From: Pseudomonadota bacterium
Lineage (GTDB): Bacteria > Pseudomonadota > Alphaproteobacteria > Puniceispirillales > Marisalimonadaceae
Direction: 5' to 3'
Length of the DNA stretch: 64,000 bases
Assembly: GCA_028382005.1 (NCBI GenBank)
Contig: JAOESH010000008.1
Coordinates: 1 to 64,000 of the forward strand
Shown: piece by piece, positions 1-9,874 of the stretch
How the letters are laid out: each line of letters opens with the position of its first letter
Numbering within the stretch: position 1 is the stretch's first letter
Position numbers and translations under genes: made by a program
The notes under the pieces: model-generated
Databases searched by the model: none
Seen by the model: the letters and a program-made list of their open reading frames with translations, nothing else
What the model was told of the DNA's origin: nothing

Positions 1-64
1 AAAATTTAACGAAGTATTTAAGTATTTTTTAGTAAAAATAGAGTATTTCATATTTAAATATAAA

Positions 65-784
65 CTAAATATCAATTAATTGGAATACAAATGAAGGAAA
101 AATATTATGACTTTTAAAACGATTGAAAACACTAAAAATATTTTCTTCACAAACATTCATATGATAAGCATTAGCATGTAAAAGTATATTTTTTTTTGAC
201 ATTATACCAACGTGGCCAGGCCAAAAGATTATAAATCCTTTTTGAATATTTGATTTTCTTAATAAATCTAAATCAATTTCCTTAAATCTTTGTGATGTTT
301 TCATAAAAAGAACTTGTTCTTTAGTATTTCTAGGTAAATTTATACCTGTGGACTGGAAAGAAAGTTGAAGTAAAGCAGAGCAATCAATACCATTTGAGGT
401 TCTTCCTCCCCAAACATATGGAGTGTTTAACATTTCATAGCTGGTATTTATCCAATCACATTTGTACTCTGTAACTTTTGTTAAGTGATTAACGGGAATA
501 AAACCAGTTTTAGAAGAATTTTTTGAGTTAAGGGAGATTGTAGCCCAGTCATTTTCAATTTTATGGGCATAGACTGTACTTCCAAGAGATAAATATTTTA
601 ATACAATACTTTTCGCATCAGGGTACAAATATATATTAGAAGACTTTGATTTGATTCTATAATTATTCTCTTTATAAGAGCCCAAGTACTTTGCTTGAAT
701 CCAACCTTCATGATTGTCAGTTAAAAGAGTCCCAAAACACCAATCTTCTATTGTTTTATATACGGAAAATATTTCCCCAAACAA
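65..784 (-). CDS. NlpC/P60 family cell-wall endopeptidase with N-terminal SH3-like region (true start probably upstream of the listed TTG)
   Basis: C-terminal NlpC/P60 signatures: YVWGGRTSNGIDCSALLQ (Cys), WPGHVGIM (His). Reading frame stays open upstream of 784 (IIYPIVPLYASNINLEKIETECLFGE). Confidence 0.85.
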   Translation of the reverse strand: MFGEIFSVYKTIEDWCFGTLLTDNHEGWIQAKYLGSYKENNYRIKSKSSNIYLYPDAKSIVLKYLSLGSTVYAHKIENDWATISLNSKNSSKTGFIPVNHLTKVTEYKCDWINTSYEMLNTPYVWGGRTSNGIDCSALLQLSFQSTGINLPRNTKEQVLFMKTSQRFKEIDLDLLRKSNIQKGFIIFWPGHVGIMSKKNILLHANAYHMNVCEENIFSVFNRFKSHNIFPSFVFQLIDI

Positions 785-854
785 ACATTCAGTCTCGATT
801 TTTTCAAGGTTAATGTTTGACGCATATAAAGGAACTATGGGGTATATAATTTGT

Positions 855-1271
855 TTAATTTTTTAAACCTTTAATTTTGTTAGACCACCATTTTTTAACA
901 TCAAAATTTGGGCAAGTTTTAGAAGTATTAGGGAAATCTCTGTGTCCAACCACTTCTGTGTTCTTATATTGACCTTTCCAATAAGTAAGTAATTTAAAAA
1001 GGGCACCTAACTGCTCTGGCATAAAATTATTTTTCCCAATTAAACATACACCTAAACTTATTTCATTATATCCATAAACGTGTGCTCCAACCCAAAATTC
1101 TGGTCGGCCATTTTCAAGGACACCACTTCTATTAATAATTTTATGATAACCTATCCCTTCCCAACCAAATGACAGATGCATTTTATGGATATCTGAGGCT
1201 TTAAGGTTATCAGTATCTGGAGTATCAGAGCAATGAACAACTAAATATTTTATATTATTAATTTTTAACAT
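855..1271 (-). CDS. N-acetylmuramoyl-L-alanine amidase (T7-lysozyme/PGRP-like)
   Basis: YLVVHCSDTP..., GYHKIINRSG, VVGHRDFPNTSKTCPNFD zinc-amidase signatures. Confidence 0.88.
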   Translation of the reverse strand: MLKINNIKYLVVHCSDTPDTDNLKASDIHKMHLSFGWEGIGYHKIINRSGVLENGRPEFWVGAHVYGYNEISLGVCLIGKNNFMPEQLGALFKLLTYWKGQYKNTEVVGHRDFPNTSKTCPNFDVKKWWSNKIKGLKN

Positions 1272-1532
1272 TTGTTGATTATTTCTGTCTTTTAACTAAC
1301 TTAACAAGAGATAAACTTTAATCAAGTATACAATTAATACATTATCATAACAAACATTATAAAAAAACAATGATTTTGAAAGAATAAAATAAATTAGCTT
1401 TATAAAGATATGACGTATAAGAATACATAAATATTAAAAACTTCTCCTATTAAAATGTATAACTTAATTTGTTCTAGAGGTTAATATGAAATCTATAATT
1501 ATTTTGAAAAACTAGAATTATAAATCTTAAAT

Positions 1533-2810
1533 ATGTTAATAATAAGCAATATTAAATTAATAATTACAAGCTTAAATCATAAAGCTATTAATTTCATGAT
1601 GGTAAATTTTATAGCAAGATTTTTAATAGCTTTAACACAACTCTATGCTATTTCTGTTTTTACTAGGATCCATGATAGCACTTCTATGTCAGTAATGATT
1701 TTATTATTTGGTTACATAATATGGTTTAATTTATTTGAACTTGGTTTATCACAAACCATCCAAAACAGACTTAACATATACAAGCTGAAAATTAAAAATA
1801 TTAGTAAAATCATTCTGTTACATTATATTTTTGTTGTTGTCATCGCTGGGTTATTATTAAATGTTAATTTATTCTCTTTTTTACTTCTTAACAACACTGA
1901 AATATTATTTACTGATGAAAATAAAAACAATTTTGATATTGGATGCTCATTTTTGATTTTAACAAGTAATAATCTTTTAATACATAGATTTCTGATTTTA
2001 TATAAGAAGTCAAAGTTATTAAATTTGCTTTTAATTTGCCAAGCAATAATAACATCAGGTTTATTATTTTTTTATCAAAAATATTTCAATGCTCACCAAT
2101 TAAGCTCTTTACTAATATACTTTTTACCACAATTATTTATAAACTTTCCAATACTAACAATACTCTTCGTCAGAGCTTTCAATTCTAAAAATGTTCGCAA
2201 TATCCCAACTAACTTAATTTATATTTTAAAATATACGTCTTCTTTTTTGTTGATAACATTTTTATCGTCTTTTTTATTAGGACTTGATTACTTTATGATT
2301 TCATATTTCTCTGACTCAGAAGAAATGTTGTCTTATCACATCACCATAAGATTTTTTTATTTTTCATTTATGATGTATTTTGCATATATTACTTTTGTTG
2401 CTAAAAAAATTAACACTTCAACTAACATTAATGATGCGTTTGAAATTAAAAAAATAAAGAAAAATACAGCTTTTATAGGCATGTCATCTGTCATTCTTAT
2501 TTATGTCTTTGTATTAATTTTAAATCAAATTGGTCTCTTAGAGTTAATTACAAACGGTGTAAATATTGACAACCAAATTCTCTTTGGGGCATTTGTGTAT
2601 TTTTCAGTCAGAGTATTTGCAGATACAAGAATAGTTATTGCCCAAAATCTGTCATATAGAATAAGTTTGATAAAGCTCTATACAACCCAGATAATTATTT
2701 CATTAATTTGCATGCCATTTTTATGCTATTTCTTCGGCGGGTTAGGAGTTCTTATGTCTCTTTCACTGAGTTATATTTCTGGTTTCTTTGTTAAATTAGA
2801 GGGTAAATAA
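1533..2810 (+). CDS. Polysaccharide flippase-like multi-TM protein (Wzx/MATE-type)
   Basis: 425 aa, about 12 hydrophobic helices, first gene of a glycosyltransferase cluster. Confidence 0.65.
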   Translation: MLIISNIKLIITSLNHKAINFMMVNFIARFLIALTQLYAISVFTRIHDSTSMSVMILLFGYIIWFNLFELGLSQTIQNRLNIYKLKIKNISKIILLHYIFVVVIAGLLLNVNLFSFLLLNNTEILFTDENKNNFDIGCSFLILTSNNLLIHRFLILYKKSKLLNLLLICQAIITSGLLFFYQKYFNAHQLSSLLIYFLPQLFINFPILTILFVRAFNSKNVRNIPTNLIYILKYTSSFLLITFLSSFLLGLDYFMISYFSDSEEMLSYHITIRFFYFSFMMYFAYITFVAKKINTSTNINDAFEIKKIKKNTAFIGMSSVILIYVFVLILNQIGLLELITNGVNIDNQILFGAFVYFSVRVFADTRIVIAQNLSYRISLIKLYTTQIIISLICMPFLCYFFGGLGVLMSLSLSYISGFFVKLEGK

Positions 2811-2814
2811 AAAC

Positions 2815-3615
2815 ATGATTTTATCAATAGTTACTGTGGTAAAGAACGATATTACTAGATTGATTAAAACTATTGAGAGTTTAAAATATTATTATAATGA
2901 TAAAAATTTTGAGCATATTATCGTTGATGGTAAATCAACAGATAATACCTCTAATACTATAAAAAAAATAAAACAAGAGAATAAGAATATATTGTTTAAA
3001 TCGTCTCAAGATAATGGAATATATGATGCTATGAATGTTGGTATCGATTTATCAAATGGTGACTTTATTATCTTCTTAAATGCAGGTGATAAACTTATTG
3101 CTGATAAATTCGAGTTACTTAAAAAAATAAATAAATATATAGTCTTAGAGCCTCACATATTATGCTTTCCATTTAGTCAAGTTTTTATGGAGCAAATAAT
3201 TGAACGATTTCCCAAAAAAAAGTGCCTAGATAAACTACCTACTTCACATCAAGCGATGGTTTTTTCAAAAAAATTTCTTCAAGTGTCTAAATATAATTTG
3301 TCATACAAAATAGCATCTGATTTTGATTTGTATTCACAATCAGACAAATCAAAAGTTTACTTTGTCTCTAACTTTACTGTTCTTACAATGGTAGAAGGTG
3401 AAGGTGTGGCGTCTCAAAATTTTCTTTTATCTTATCTAGAATACCTAAAAATTATTTCAAATCGTTATAGTGGACTTTTAAGGTTAATACTTTTACTCAA
3501 AGTTATTTATAAAATATTTATTATGACTATCTTTAAATTACTATTAACAAAATCATTCTTTGTTAAGTTAAAAAAAGTGCTATATCAGCTTTTAGAAAAA
3601 AAATACAACTTTTGA
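2815..3615 (+). CDS. Glycosyltransferase family 2
   Basis: MILSIVTVVKNDITRLIKTIESL... HIIVDGKSTDNT... GIYDAMNVGIDLSNGDFIIFLNAGD; GT-A signature. Confidence 0.88.
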   Translation: MILSIVTVVKNDITRLIKTIESLKYYYNDKNFEHIIVDGKSTDNTSNTIKKIKQENKNILFKSSQDNGIYDAMNVGIDLSNGDFIIFLNAGDKLIADKFELLKKINKYIVLEPHILCFPFSQVFMEQIIERFPKKKCLDKLPTSHQAMVFSKKFLQVSKYNLSYKIASDFDLYSQSDKSKVYFVSNFTVLTMVEGEGVASQNFLLSYLEYLKIISNRYSGLLRLILLLKVIYKIFIMTIFKLLLTKSFFVKLKKVLYQLLEKKYNF

Positions 3616-3619
3616 TTAA

Positions 3620-4789
3620 TTGAAAGTAAGAATTTTGACTTTAGATAAGAAAAAAATTATTATAATTATAATTTTATTAAAATTGCTTGCAACCAGCTTT
3701 GCTTTGATGGTTTTTGACCAATTTTCACCGTTAGTAGACGCTCGGTTGTATGAAAATGAATTTTTCTTAAATGGATATGCTTTAAATACTTCTTTAAGAA
3801 CAGATATTGTACAAGGTCTAGTGAGGCAATTTAATTATATTTTTTATCCTATAGTTTCACATTATATTTTTTCAATTATTTCTATTTTAGGAATAATATG
3901 GTATGTGGTTTCAAATAAATTTCATTGGGCTATTCTACTTATATTTATTTTTCCAAGTTCTATGATTTGGACATCAGTAATTGGAAAAGAAGCTATTTAT
4001 TATTTGTTTTTTTCGCTTTTAATAATAATTTGGAGTAACTATATCAGTGAAAAACTTAAGGCTAGACATTATTTAATTGCAGTAGTTGCAATTTTATTTT
4101 GTTTAATGTTCAGGTTGCACTATACGATTGCAATATTATGGTTGTTTTGGGCAGCTATAAATATTAATAAATTTAAAAATTATAAAATGATTTTATTTTG
4201 CACATATTCTTTAATATTAATCCTGTTATTTGTAGTCTTATTTAAAGGAATGCAATTAAATGATTTACTGGATACAAATTTTCCTGATGTAAAATGGAGA
4301 GCTTACTCTTCAATTGCTATTGAAGGGAAAGCTTCAAGACATTCTTCATTAGGTTTTACAGACATTAGAGACAAATGTATTAATGATAAACTTTGTGATT
4401 GGGATATTATGCAAAGAATTTTATTAGATAAAAAAATTAATTCACATTTTATTACAGGTTTCATATTTGGTATAATTGGTCCTTTTTTTAATGAAATTAT
4501 AAATAGACCTGTGTTTATACCTTTTTTCATAGAGGGAGTTTTAATTATATTACTCCCTTTTATGTTTCTTATTTATTTCATTTTTACTAGAAAAGTTGAA
4601 AGACAAAATATTTATTATTTAAATTATATTTATGGAGTTTTACCTGCAATTTTATTGGTTATGATAATGCATGCATTTTTTGGTATGCTGAACCCTGGTT
4701 CAGCAATTAGGTGGAGGGTAAACTTTGAATTGATTTTTTATTTAGCACCATTTTTAATATATTTAAACCTAATAGAAAAAAACAAATGA
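3620..4789 (+). CDS. EpsG/Wzy-like multi-TM polysaccharide polymerase candidate
   Basis: 389 aa polytopic membrane protein between two glycosyltransferases; TTG start; stop overlaps next start (ATGA at 4786). Confidence 0.5.
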   Translation: MKVRILTLDKKKIIIIIILLKLLATSFALMVFDQFSPLVDARLYENEFFLNGYALNTSLRTDIVQGLVRQFNYIFYPIVSHYIFSIISILGIIWYVVSNKFHWAILLIFIFPSSMIWTSVIGKEAIYYLFFSLLIIIWSNYISEKLKARHYLIAVVAILFCLMFRLHYTIAILWLFWAAININKFKNYKMILFCTYSLILILLFVVLFKGMQLNDLLDTNFPDVKWRAYSSIAIEGKASRHSSLGFTDIRDKCINDKLCDWDIMQRILLDKKINSHFITGFIFGIIGPFFNEIINRPVFIPFFIEGVLIILLPFMFLIYFIFTRKVERQNIYYLNYIYGVLPAILLVMIMHAFFGMLNPGSAIRWRVNFELIFYLAPFLIYLNLIEKNK

Positions 4790-5865
4790 AAAAAATAATA
4801 CATTTCCATCCTAATGGTAATTATGCAGAAAAATTTGTAAAACCTCTTAAAGACTATGAAATTAAATCTGGATTCCATAGTCTGCTGGTTACTGAAATAA
4901 AAAGTAATAAAAATGATATTAATATGCCTTTTACATTATTTTGTAGTCCTTGGAAAATTTTGTTTAGGATTGTTAACTTAATTAAATTTTTACACATAAA
5001 AAAACCATACATTGTGATTTCTCATAACAGCATAACTTCTTTTCTTCCTTTGTTAACTTCCAGATTATGTTTTGTTCGAAATATAATTTATTTCAATCAT
5101 GGTGTTCCGTTTATTGGATATTCAGGTTTTTTATATTTTATATTAAAATTTGTTGAGTTTATAAATTGTAGTCTTGCAAAAAATATTTATACGGTGTCAT
5201 TTGATATGAAATATGAGTTATCAAAGATTACAAATAAAAAAATTACAGTTGTTAATTTTGGTTCTGCATGTGGCCTAAAAGATAGAATTAAATTTAGAGA
5301 TAAAGAAATTCAAAATATAAAAGAAAGCATTAACTTTTCTTCTCAAGATTTACTATTCTTATATGTTGGTAGACCTAATATACGCAAAGGTTTTGTTGAT
5401 GTAATCAATTTGTGGAACAAAAAATTGGGTAGTGAAGAAAAATATAAGTTAATTTTGCTTGGAATAACCAAAAATGATTTGTTAAAATGGTTCAAAGACT
5501 TTCCAAAAAATACTTATCCAATGGGCTTCGTTAATGAAGCTGAATGTTATTTTTCATTAACAAATTATTTGCTTATGACTAGTCACCATGAAGGCTTAAG
5601 TTATACTATTTTAGAGGCTTTACAGTATGACACAATAGTAATATCCAATGATATTTTAGGAGCACGTGAAATAATAGAGCATAAAAATAATGGATTTTTA
5701 GTAAGAGATAACAATTTTGAAGATATTTATGAAATTATAAAACTTTGTGAATCAGACTTGTATTTGAAGAAAAAAATAATTGATGAAGGAAAGAAAGTTA
5801 TTTTAAAATATAATATTACAGACTTTGAGAAAAATTATATTAATTGTTTAAATAATCTCAATTAA
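4786..5865 (+). CDS. Glycosyltransferase family 4 (group 1)
   Basis: LFLYVGRPNIRKGF...; TSHHEGLSYTILEALQYDTIVISNDILGAREII E-x7-E type GT-B signature. Confidence 0.88.
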   Translation: MKKIIHFHPNGNYAEKFVKPLKDYEIKSGFHSLLVTEIKSNKNDINMPFTLFCSPWKILFRIVNLIKFLHIKKPYIVISHNSITSFLPLLTSRLCFVRNIIYFNHGVPFIGYSGFLYFILKFVEFINCSLAKNIYTVSFDMKYELSKITNKKITVVNFGSACGLKDRIKFRDKEIQNIKESINFSSQDLLFLYVGRPNIRKGFVDVINLWNKKLGSEEKYKLILLGITKNDLLKWFKDFPKNTYPMGFVNEAECYFSLTNYLLMTSHHEGLSYTILEALQYDTIVISNDILGAREIIEHKNNGFLVRDNNFEDIYEIIKLCESDLYLKKKIIDEGKKVILKYNITDFEKNYINCLNNLN

Positions 5866-6915
5866 TTAATTTTGTACTTGATTCTTCCAAAAAACTGGAA
5901 AGTTAGGTTTGAATATAATAACTTCTGATCTGTTAACCTTTAAGGATTTTCTGAAAGTAATTGGTTTTAATTGTTTATTCAGAGTGATTTTAGATTTGTT
6001 CTGAGGTATTTGATAATGAACTGCACCATTAATGCTAACAAATTTTTCTAAGTTTTTTATAGATCTATTATCATCAAAAATTTGAGCCAAAATAGGTAGA
6101 GCATAGGAAGAGTTAAAAATTCCAGCACAACCACAAGCGGTTTCTTTGTCTCCAATTAAGTGTGGTGCAGTATCAGTACCTAAAAAAAATTTAGAATTTT
6201 CGTCACTAGTTGCAACTTTTATTAGAGCATTCTTATGAATTTCTCTTTTCAAAATAGGTAAACAATAGAAGTGTGGTTTAATGCCTCCAACAAAAATATC
6301 ATTTCTATTTAATGCTAAGTGATGTGGGGTAATAGTGGCCACCAAGTTTTGCTTTCCTTCATTAACATATAACGTTGCTTCTTTAGTTGTAATATGTTCA
6401 AGGGTGATTCTTAATTCAGGTAATCTTTTACAAATATAATCCAATGTTTTGTCAATAAATTCTTTTTCTCTGTCAAAAATATCAACATTTTTTTCAGTTG
6501 ATTCGCCGTGAATTAATAAAGGCATACCAATTTCTGACATAGTTTCTAGTACAGACATAATTTTATTTAGATCCTTAACTCCTGAGTCTGAGTTAGTAGT
6601 TGCACCTGCTGGATACAGTTTTGCGGCAAAAACATGTCCGTTTTCATATGCATTCTTAAGGTCGATTTTATTTGTACTTTCTGTTAAATAAAGGGTCATT
6701 AATGGAAAAAAATGATCTTTTCTGGGGATTGCTTCCTCAATTTGTTTTCTATATTTTATTGCATCGCCTTCATTTAAAATAGGTGGAGTCAAATTAGGCA
6801 TCACTATTGCCCTTGCAAAATGTCTTGTTGTTTCAGGTACTACTGCTTTTAATAAATCACCATCTCTAAAATGAACATGCCAATCGTCTGGTTTAATTAT
6901 TTCAATTTTTTCCAT
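5866..6915 (-). CDS. pyrC: Dihydroorotase
   Basis: DDWHVHFRDGDLL, MPNLTPP, AAKLYPAGATTNSDSGV, LEHITTKEA, LGTDTAPH; typical class II dihydroorotase. Confidence 0.97.
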   Translation of the reverse strand: MEKIEIIKPDDWHVHFRDGDLLKAVVPETTRHFARAIVMPNLTPPILNEGDAIKYRKQIEEAIPRKDHFFPLMTLYLTESTNKIDLKNAYENGHVFAAKLYPAGATTNSDSGVKDLNKIMSVLETMSEIGMPLLIHGESTEKNVDIFDREKEFIDKTLDYICKRLPELRITLEHITTKEATLYVNEGKQNLVATITPHHLALNRNDIFVGGIKPHFYCLPILKREIHKNALIKVATSDENSKFFLGTDTAPHLIGDKETACGCAGIFNSSYALPILAQIFDDNRSIKNLEKFVSINGAVHYQIPQNKSKITLNKQLKPITFRKSLKVNRSEVIIFKPNFPVFWKNQVQN

Positions 6916-7003
6916 TTTTCGTCTAAACTTTCATAGTAAAATCCTATATATTAAATATATATTAATTTATAAAAATAATCATTAATTTTTGGTAGATCTC
7001 AGT

Positions 7004-7603
7004 ATGAATATTTCAATTATATCAACAAGTCAAAGACAAGATTCCCAATCAAAAAGAGTGTCTGACATTTTGCAGAAACGTTTATTTGAACTTCAAGAAA
7101 ACTTAGATCTATTCTCTCTAGATTTAGGTGAAACCATTTTGCCACTATGGTCTCCTGAAAAAAAAAGTGAAAATGGAATTTGGGGAGATGCATGGAAAAA
7201 AATATCGAAAAATTTAAGTAAATCAGATGGGTTCATTTTTGTTGTACCTGAATATGGAGGAATGGCTACTCCTAGTTCTAAAAACTTATTTTTGTTATGC
7301 GGTGAAGGAGAGTTAACCCATAAACCAGGCCTAATAGTATCAGTTAGTAGCGGTCAGGGAGGTGCTTATCCAATTGCTGATTTAAGATCTTTTTCATATA
7401 AAAACACACATATTATGTGGATACCGGAAAATATAATTATCAGAAACGTTGAAAGTTTTAATCCTGGTTCTCACGGAGAAGTTATCCCTTCATGGTTAGA
7501 TAAGCGAATTGAATATACTTTGACTTTATTGCTTGCTTATTCTTCGAATATGAAACCTTTAAGAAAAATTATAAATAGAAAGGATTTTGGAAATGGAATG
7601 TAA
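7004..7603 (+). CDS. NADPH-dependent FMN reductase-like flavoprotein
   Basis: [19 protein letters not shown]... [21 protein letters not shown] opens at TTG 6989 but the ATG at 7004 is the more likely start. Confidence 0.8.
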   Translation: MNISIISTSQRQDSQSKRVSDILQKRLFELQENLDLFSLDLGETILPLWSPEKKSENGIWGDAWKKISKNLSKSDGFIFVVPEYGGMATPSSKNLFLLCGEGELTHKPGLIVSVSSGQGGAYPIADLRSFSYKNTHIMWIPENIIIRNVESFNPGSHGEVIPSWLDKRIEYTLTLLLAYSSNMKPLRKIINRKDFGNGM

Positions 7604-7886
7604 CAATCTAATTGAAAAATTTGAAAATTTAGAAGGTTGGGAGAAAACTCAAGACGAAAGAGAAGCTTATGAAAAAATTTTTAAGTTTTCTGATTTTAAA
7701 CAAGCATTTTCATTTATGACTTGTATTGCAATGAAAGCAGAGCAAATAAATCATCATCCTGAGTGGGAAAATGTATACAATAAGGTTAAAATAACCCTAA
7801 CCACTCATGATGTTGGAGGTATTTCTAAATTAGATTACGATATGGCTTTATTTGCAGATGTATACTCACAAAATTTTAACAAGTAA
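7587..7886 (+). CDS. 4a-hydroxytetrahydrobiopterin dehydratase (PCD/DCoH)
   Basis: [50 protein letters not shown]; classic PCD motif. Confidence 0.93.
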   Translation: MEMECNNLIEKFENLEGWEKTQDEREAYEKIFKFSDFKQAFSFMTCIAMKAEQINHHPEWENVYNKVKITLTTHDVGGISKLDYDMALFADVYSQNFNK

Positions 7887-7906
7887 AATCATTTGGAATA
7901 AAAGTA

Positions 7907-9874
7907 ATGAAAGATGACTTTAAAAACAATTCGATATTATGGTCTCCTTCTGATGACAGAATTAAATCGTCTCAGATGTACTTGTTTATGGAAAATATTA
8001 ATCAAAGCTATAACTTAAATCTAATGAATTTCGAAGAACTTCATGAATGGTCAATAAAATCAACCCCTAATTTTTGGAATGCTGTATGGGATTTTTTTAA
8101 TATTATTGGAACTAAAGGCAATAAGCCTTTTATAGACCCAATAAATAAGATGCCGGGGAGCAAGTTTTTTCCTTATGGTAAAGTAAACTATGCTGAAAAT
8201 ATGTTGTCAGGGGATAATAATGGATTAGCTATTGTATTTAAATCTGAAGATAAGATTAGAAGGACTTTGTCCTGGGAAGAGCTAAATTCTCAAGTAGCTA
8301 CTCTAGCAAAATTTTTAAAAGAACATGGTATTGTAAAAGGTGACAGGATAGCAGCCTTCATGCCGAACATGCCAGAAACTGTTGTTATGATGCTAGCGTC
8401 CTCCTCTTTAGGTGCGATTTTCTCATCAGCTTCTCCTGACTTTGGAGTTGATGGAGTTTTAGACAGGTTTGGTCAAATTGAACCCAAAATTCTAATAACT
8501 ACTGATGGTTATTGGTATAATGGAAAAGAAGTGAAAATAGATGATAAAGTTTTAAATGTCGTTAAAGGATTATCATCTATACAAAAAGTTGTAATAGCTC
8601 CTTTATTAGGTGGTAAAACAAATTTTGATAATAAAAACTTTATAAGTTACAGGGAGATACAAGACAAATATTTTACAACTGAAATTAGTTTTCAGCCTTT
8701 AGGCTTAGACGAGCCATTATACATTATGTTTTCTAGCGGCACTACTGGGAAACCAAAATGCATAGTTCACTCAAATGGCGGTGTTTTATTAAAACATTTT
8801 GTTGAACTTGGTCTTCATTCAAACGCAAGAAAGGAAAGTAAAGTATTTTATTTTACTACATGTGGATGGATGATGTGGAACTGGTTGGTATCGGGGTTAT
8901 TATTAAAATCAACAATCTACCTGTTTGATGGTTCACCCTTTTACCCAAATGGAGAGGTTTTATGGGAATTTGTAGACAAAGAGAAAATTAATTTTATGGG
9001 TGTTTCTGCTAAATATATTGATGCCTTAGGTAAGGATCACATAAGTGTTATTGATAAATATAAATTAGATGATTTGGAAATAATTGGCTCTACGGGTTCC
9101 CCACTAATTCATGAAAGTTTTGATTATATTTATAATAGGGTAAAAAAAGATGTTTCAGTAGCTAGTTTGTCTGGTGGAACTGATTTAGTGGGTTGTTTCA
9201 TAGGAGGTAATCCAATGTCATCTGTAAGGCGGGGAGAAATACAAGGCCCTATTTTGGGAATGGATATACATGTTTTTGATGACAACGGTAACTCGATTAA
9301 AAATGAGAAAGGAGAATTAGTATGTATACAAAGCTTTCCTACTATGCCTTTATATTTTTGGAACGATAAAAACAACGAAAAATATCATAATGCTTATTTT
9401 AACAAATTTGAAAATATTTGGTGCCACGGTGATTATATTTTAAAGACTGAAAATAATGGTTTTATTATATTTGGAAGATCTGATGCAACATTAAACCCTG
9501 GCGGTGTTCGTATTGGAACTGCAGAAATATATAGACAGGTCGAGCAGTTAGAAGAGGTTTTAGAAGGGTTAGTTGTTGGGCAAATATGGAATGGTGACAC
9601 AAGAGTTGTTCTGTTTGTTAGATTAAATTCTAACTATGACTTAACCGAAGAACTGACCAATAAAATCAAATTAAAAATTAAATCAGGTGCCTCCCCAAGG
9701 CATACACCTTCAAAGATAATTTCAGTTAAAGATATACCAAGAACAAAATCTGGTAAAATTGCAGAGTTAGCTGTACGAGATTTGATTCACAATAAACCTA
9801 TTAACAATCAAACAGCTTTGGCCAATCCTGAGTGCTTAGTAGAATTTAAAAATATAAAACAATTAAGTTTTTAA
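7907..9874 (+). CDS. Acetoacetate--CoA ligase
   Basis: 655 aa AMP-binding protein; N-terminal WSPSDDRIKSSQMYLFM; FPYGKVNYAENML; FSSGTTGKPKCIVHSNGG; FFTTCGWMMWNWLVSGL typical of acetoacetyl-CoA synthetase. Confidence 0.93.
   Translation: MKDDFKNNSILWSPSDDRIKSSQMYLFMENINQSYNLNLMNFEELHEWSIKSTPNFWNAVWDFFNIIGTKGNKPFIDPINKMPGSKFFPYGKVNYAENMLSGDNNGLAIVFKSEDKIRRTLSWEELNSQVATLAKFLKEHGIVKGDRIAAFMPNMPETVVMMLASSSLGAIFSSASPDFGVDGVLDRFGQIEPKILITTDGYWYNGKEVKIDDKVLNVVKGLSSIQKVVIAPLLGGKTNFDNKNFISYREIQDKYFTTEISFQPLGLDEPLYIMFSSGTTGKPKCIVHSNGGVLLKHFVELGLHSNARKESKVFYFTTCGWMMWNWLVSGLLLKSTIYLFDGSPFYPNGEVLWEFVDKEKINFMGVSAKYIDALGKDHISVIDKYKLDDLEIIGSTGSPLIHESFDYIYNRVKKDVSVASLSGGTDLVGCFIGGNPMSSVRRGEIQGPILGMDIHVFDDNGNSIKNEKGELVCIQSFPTMPLYFWNDKNNEKYHNAYFNKFENIWCHGDYILKTENNGFIIFGRSDATLNPGGVRIGTAEIYRQVEQLEEVLEGLVVGQIWNGDTRVVLFVRLNSNYDLTEELTNKIKLKIKSGASPRHTPSKIISVKDIPRTKSGKIAELAVRDLIHNKPINNQTALANPECLVEFKNIKQLSF

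Noticed and set aside
1272-1532. 261-bp intergenic gap examined for tRNA/sRNA/riboswitch
   Set aside because: Only AT-rich sequence without cloverleaf or stable stem-loops that I could see.
4303-4530. 75-aa minus-strand ORF
   Set aside because: Antisense to the EpsG-like gene; no supporting motif.
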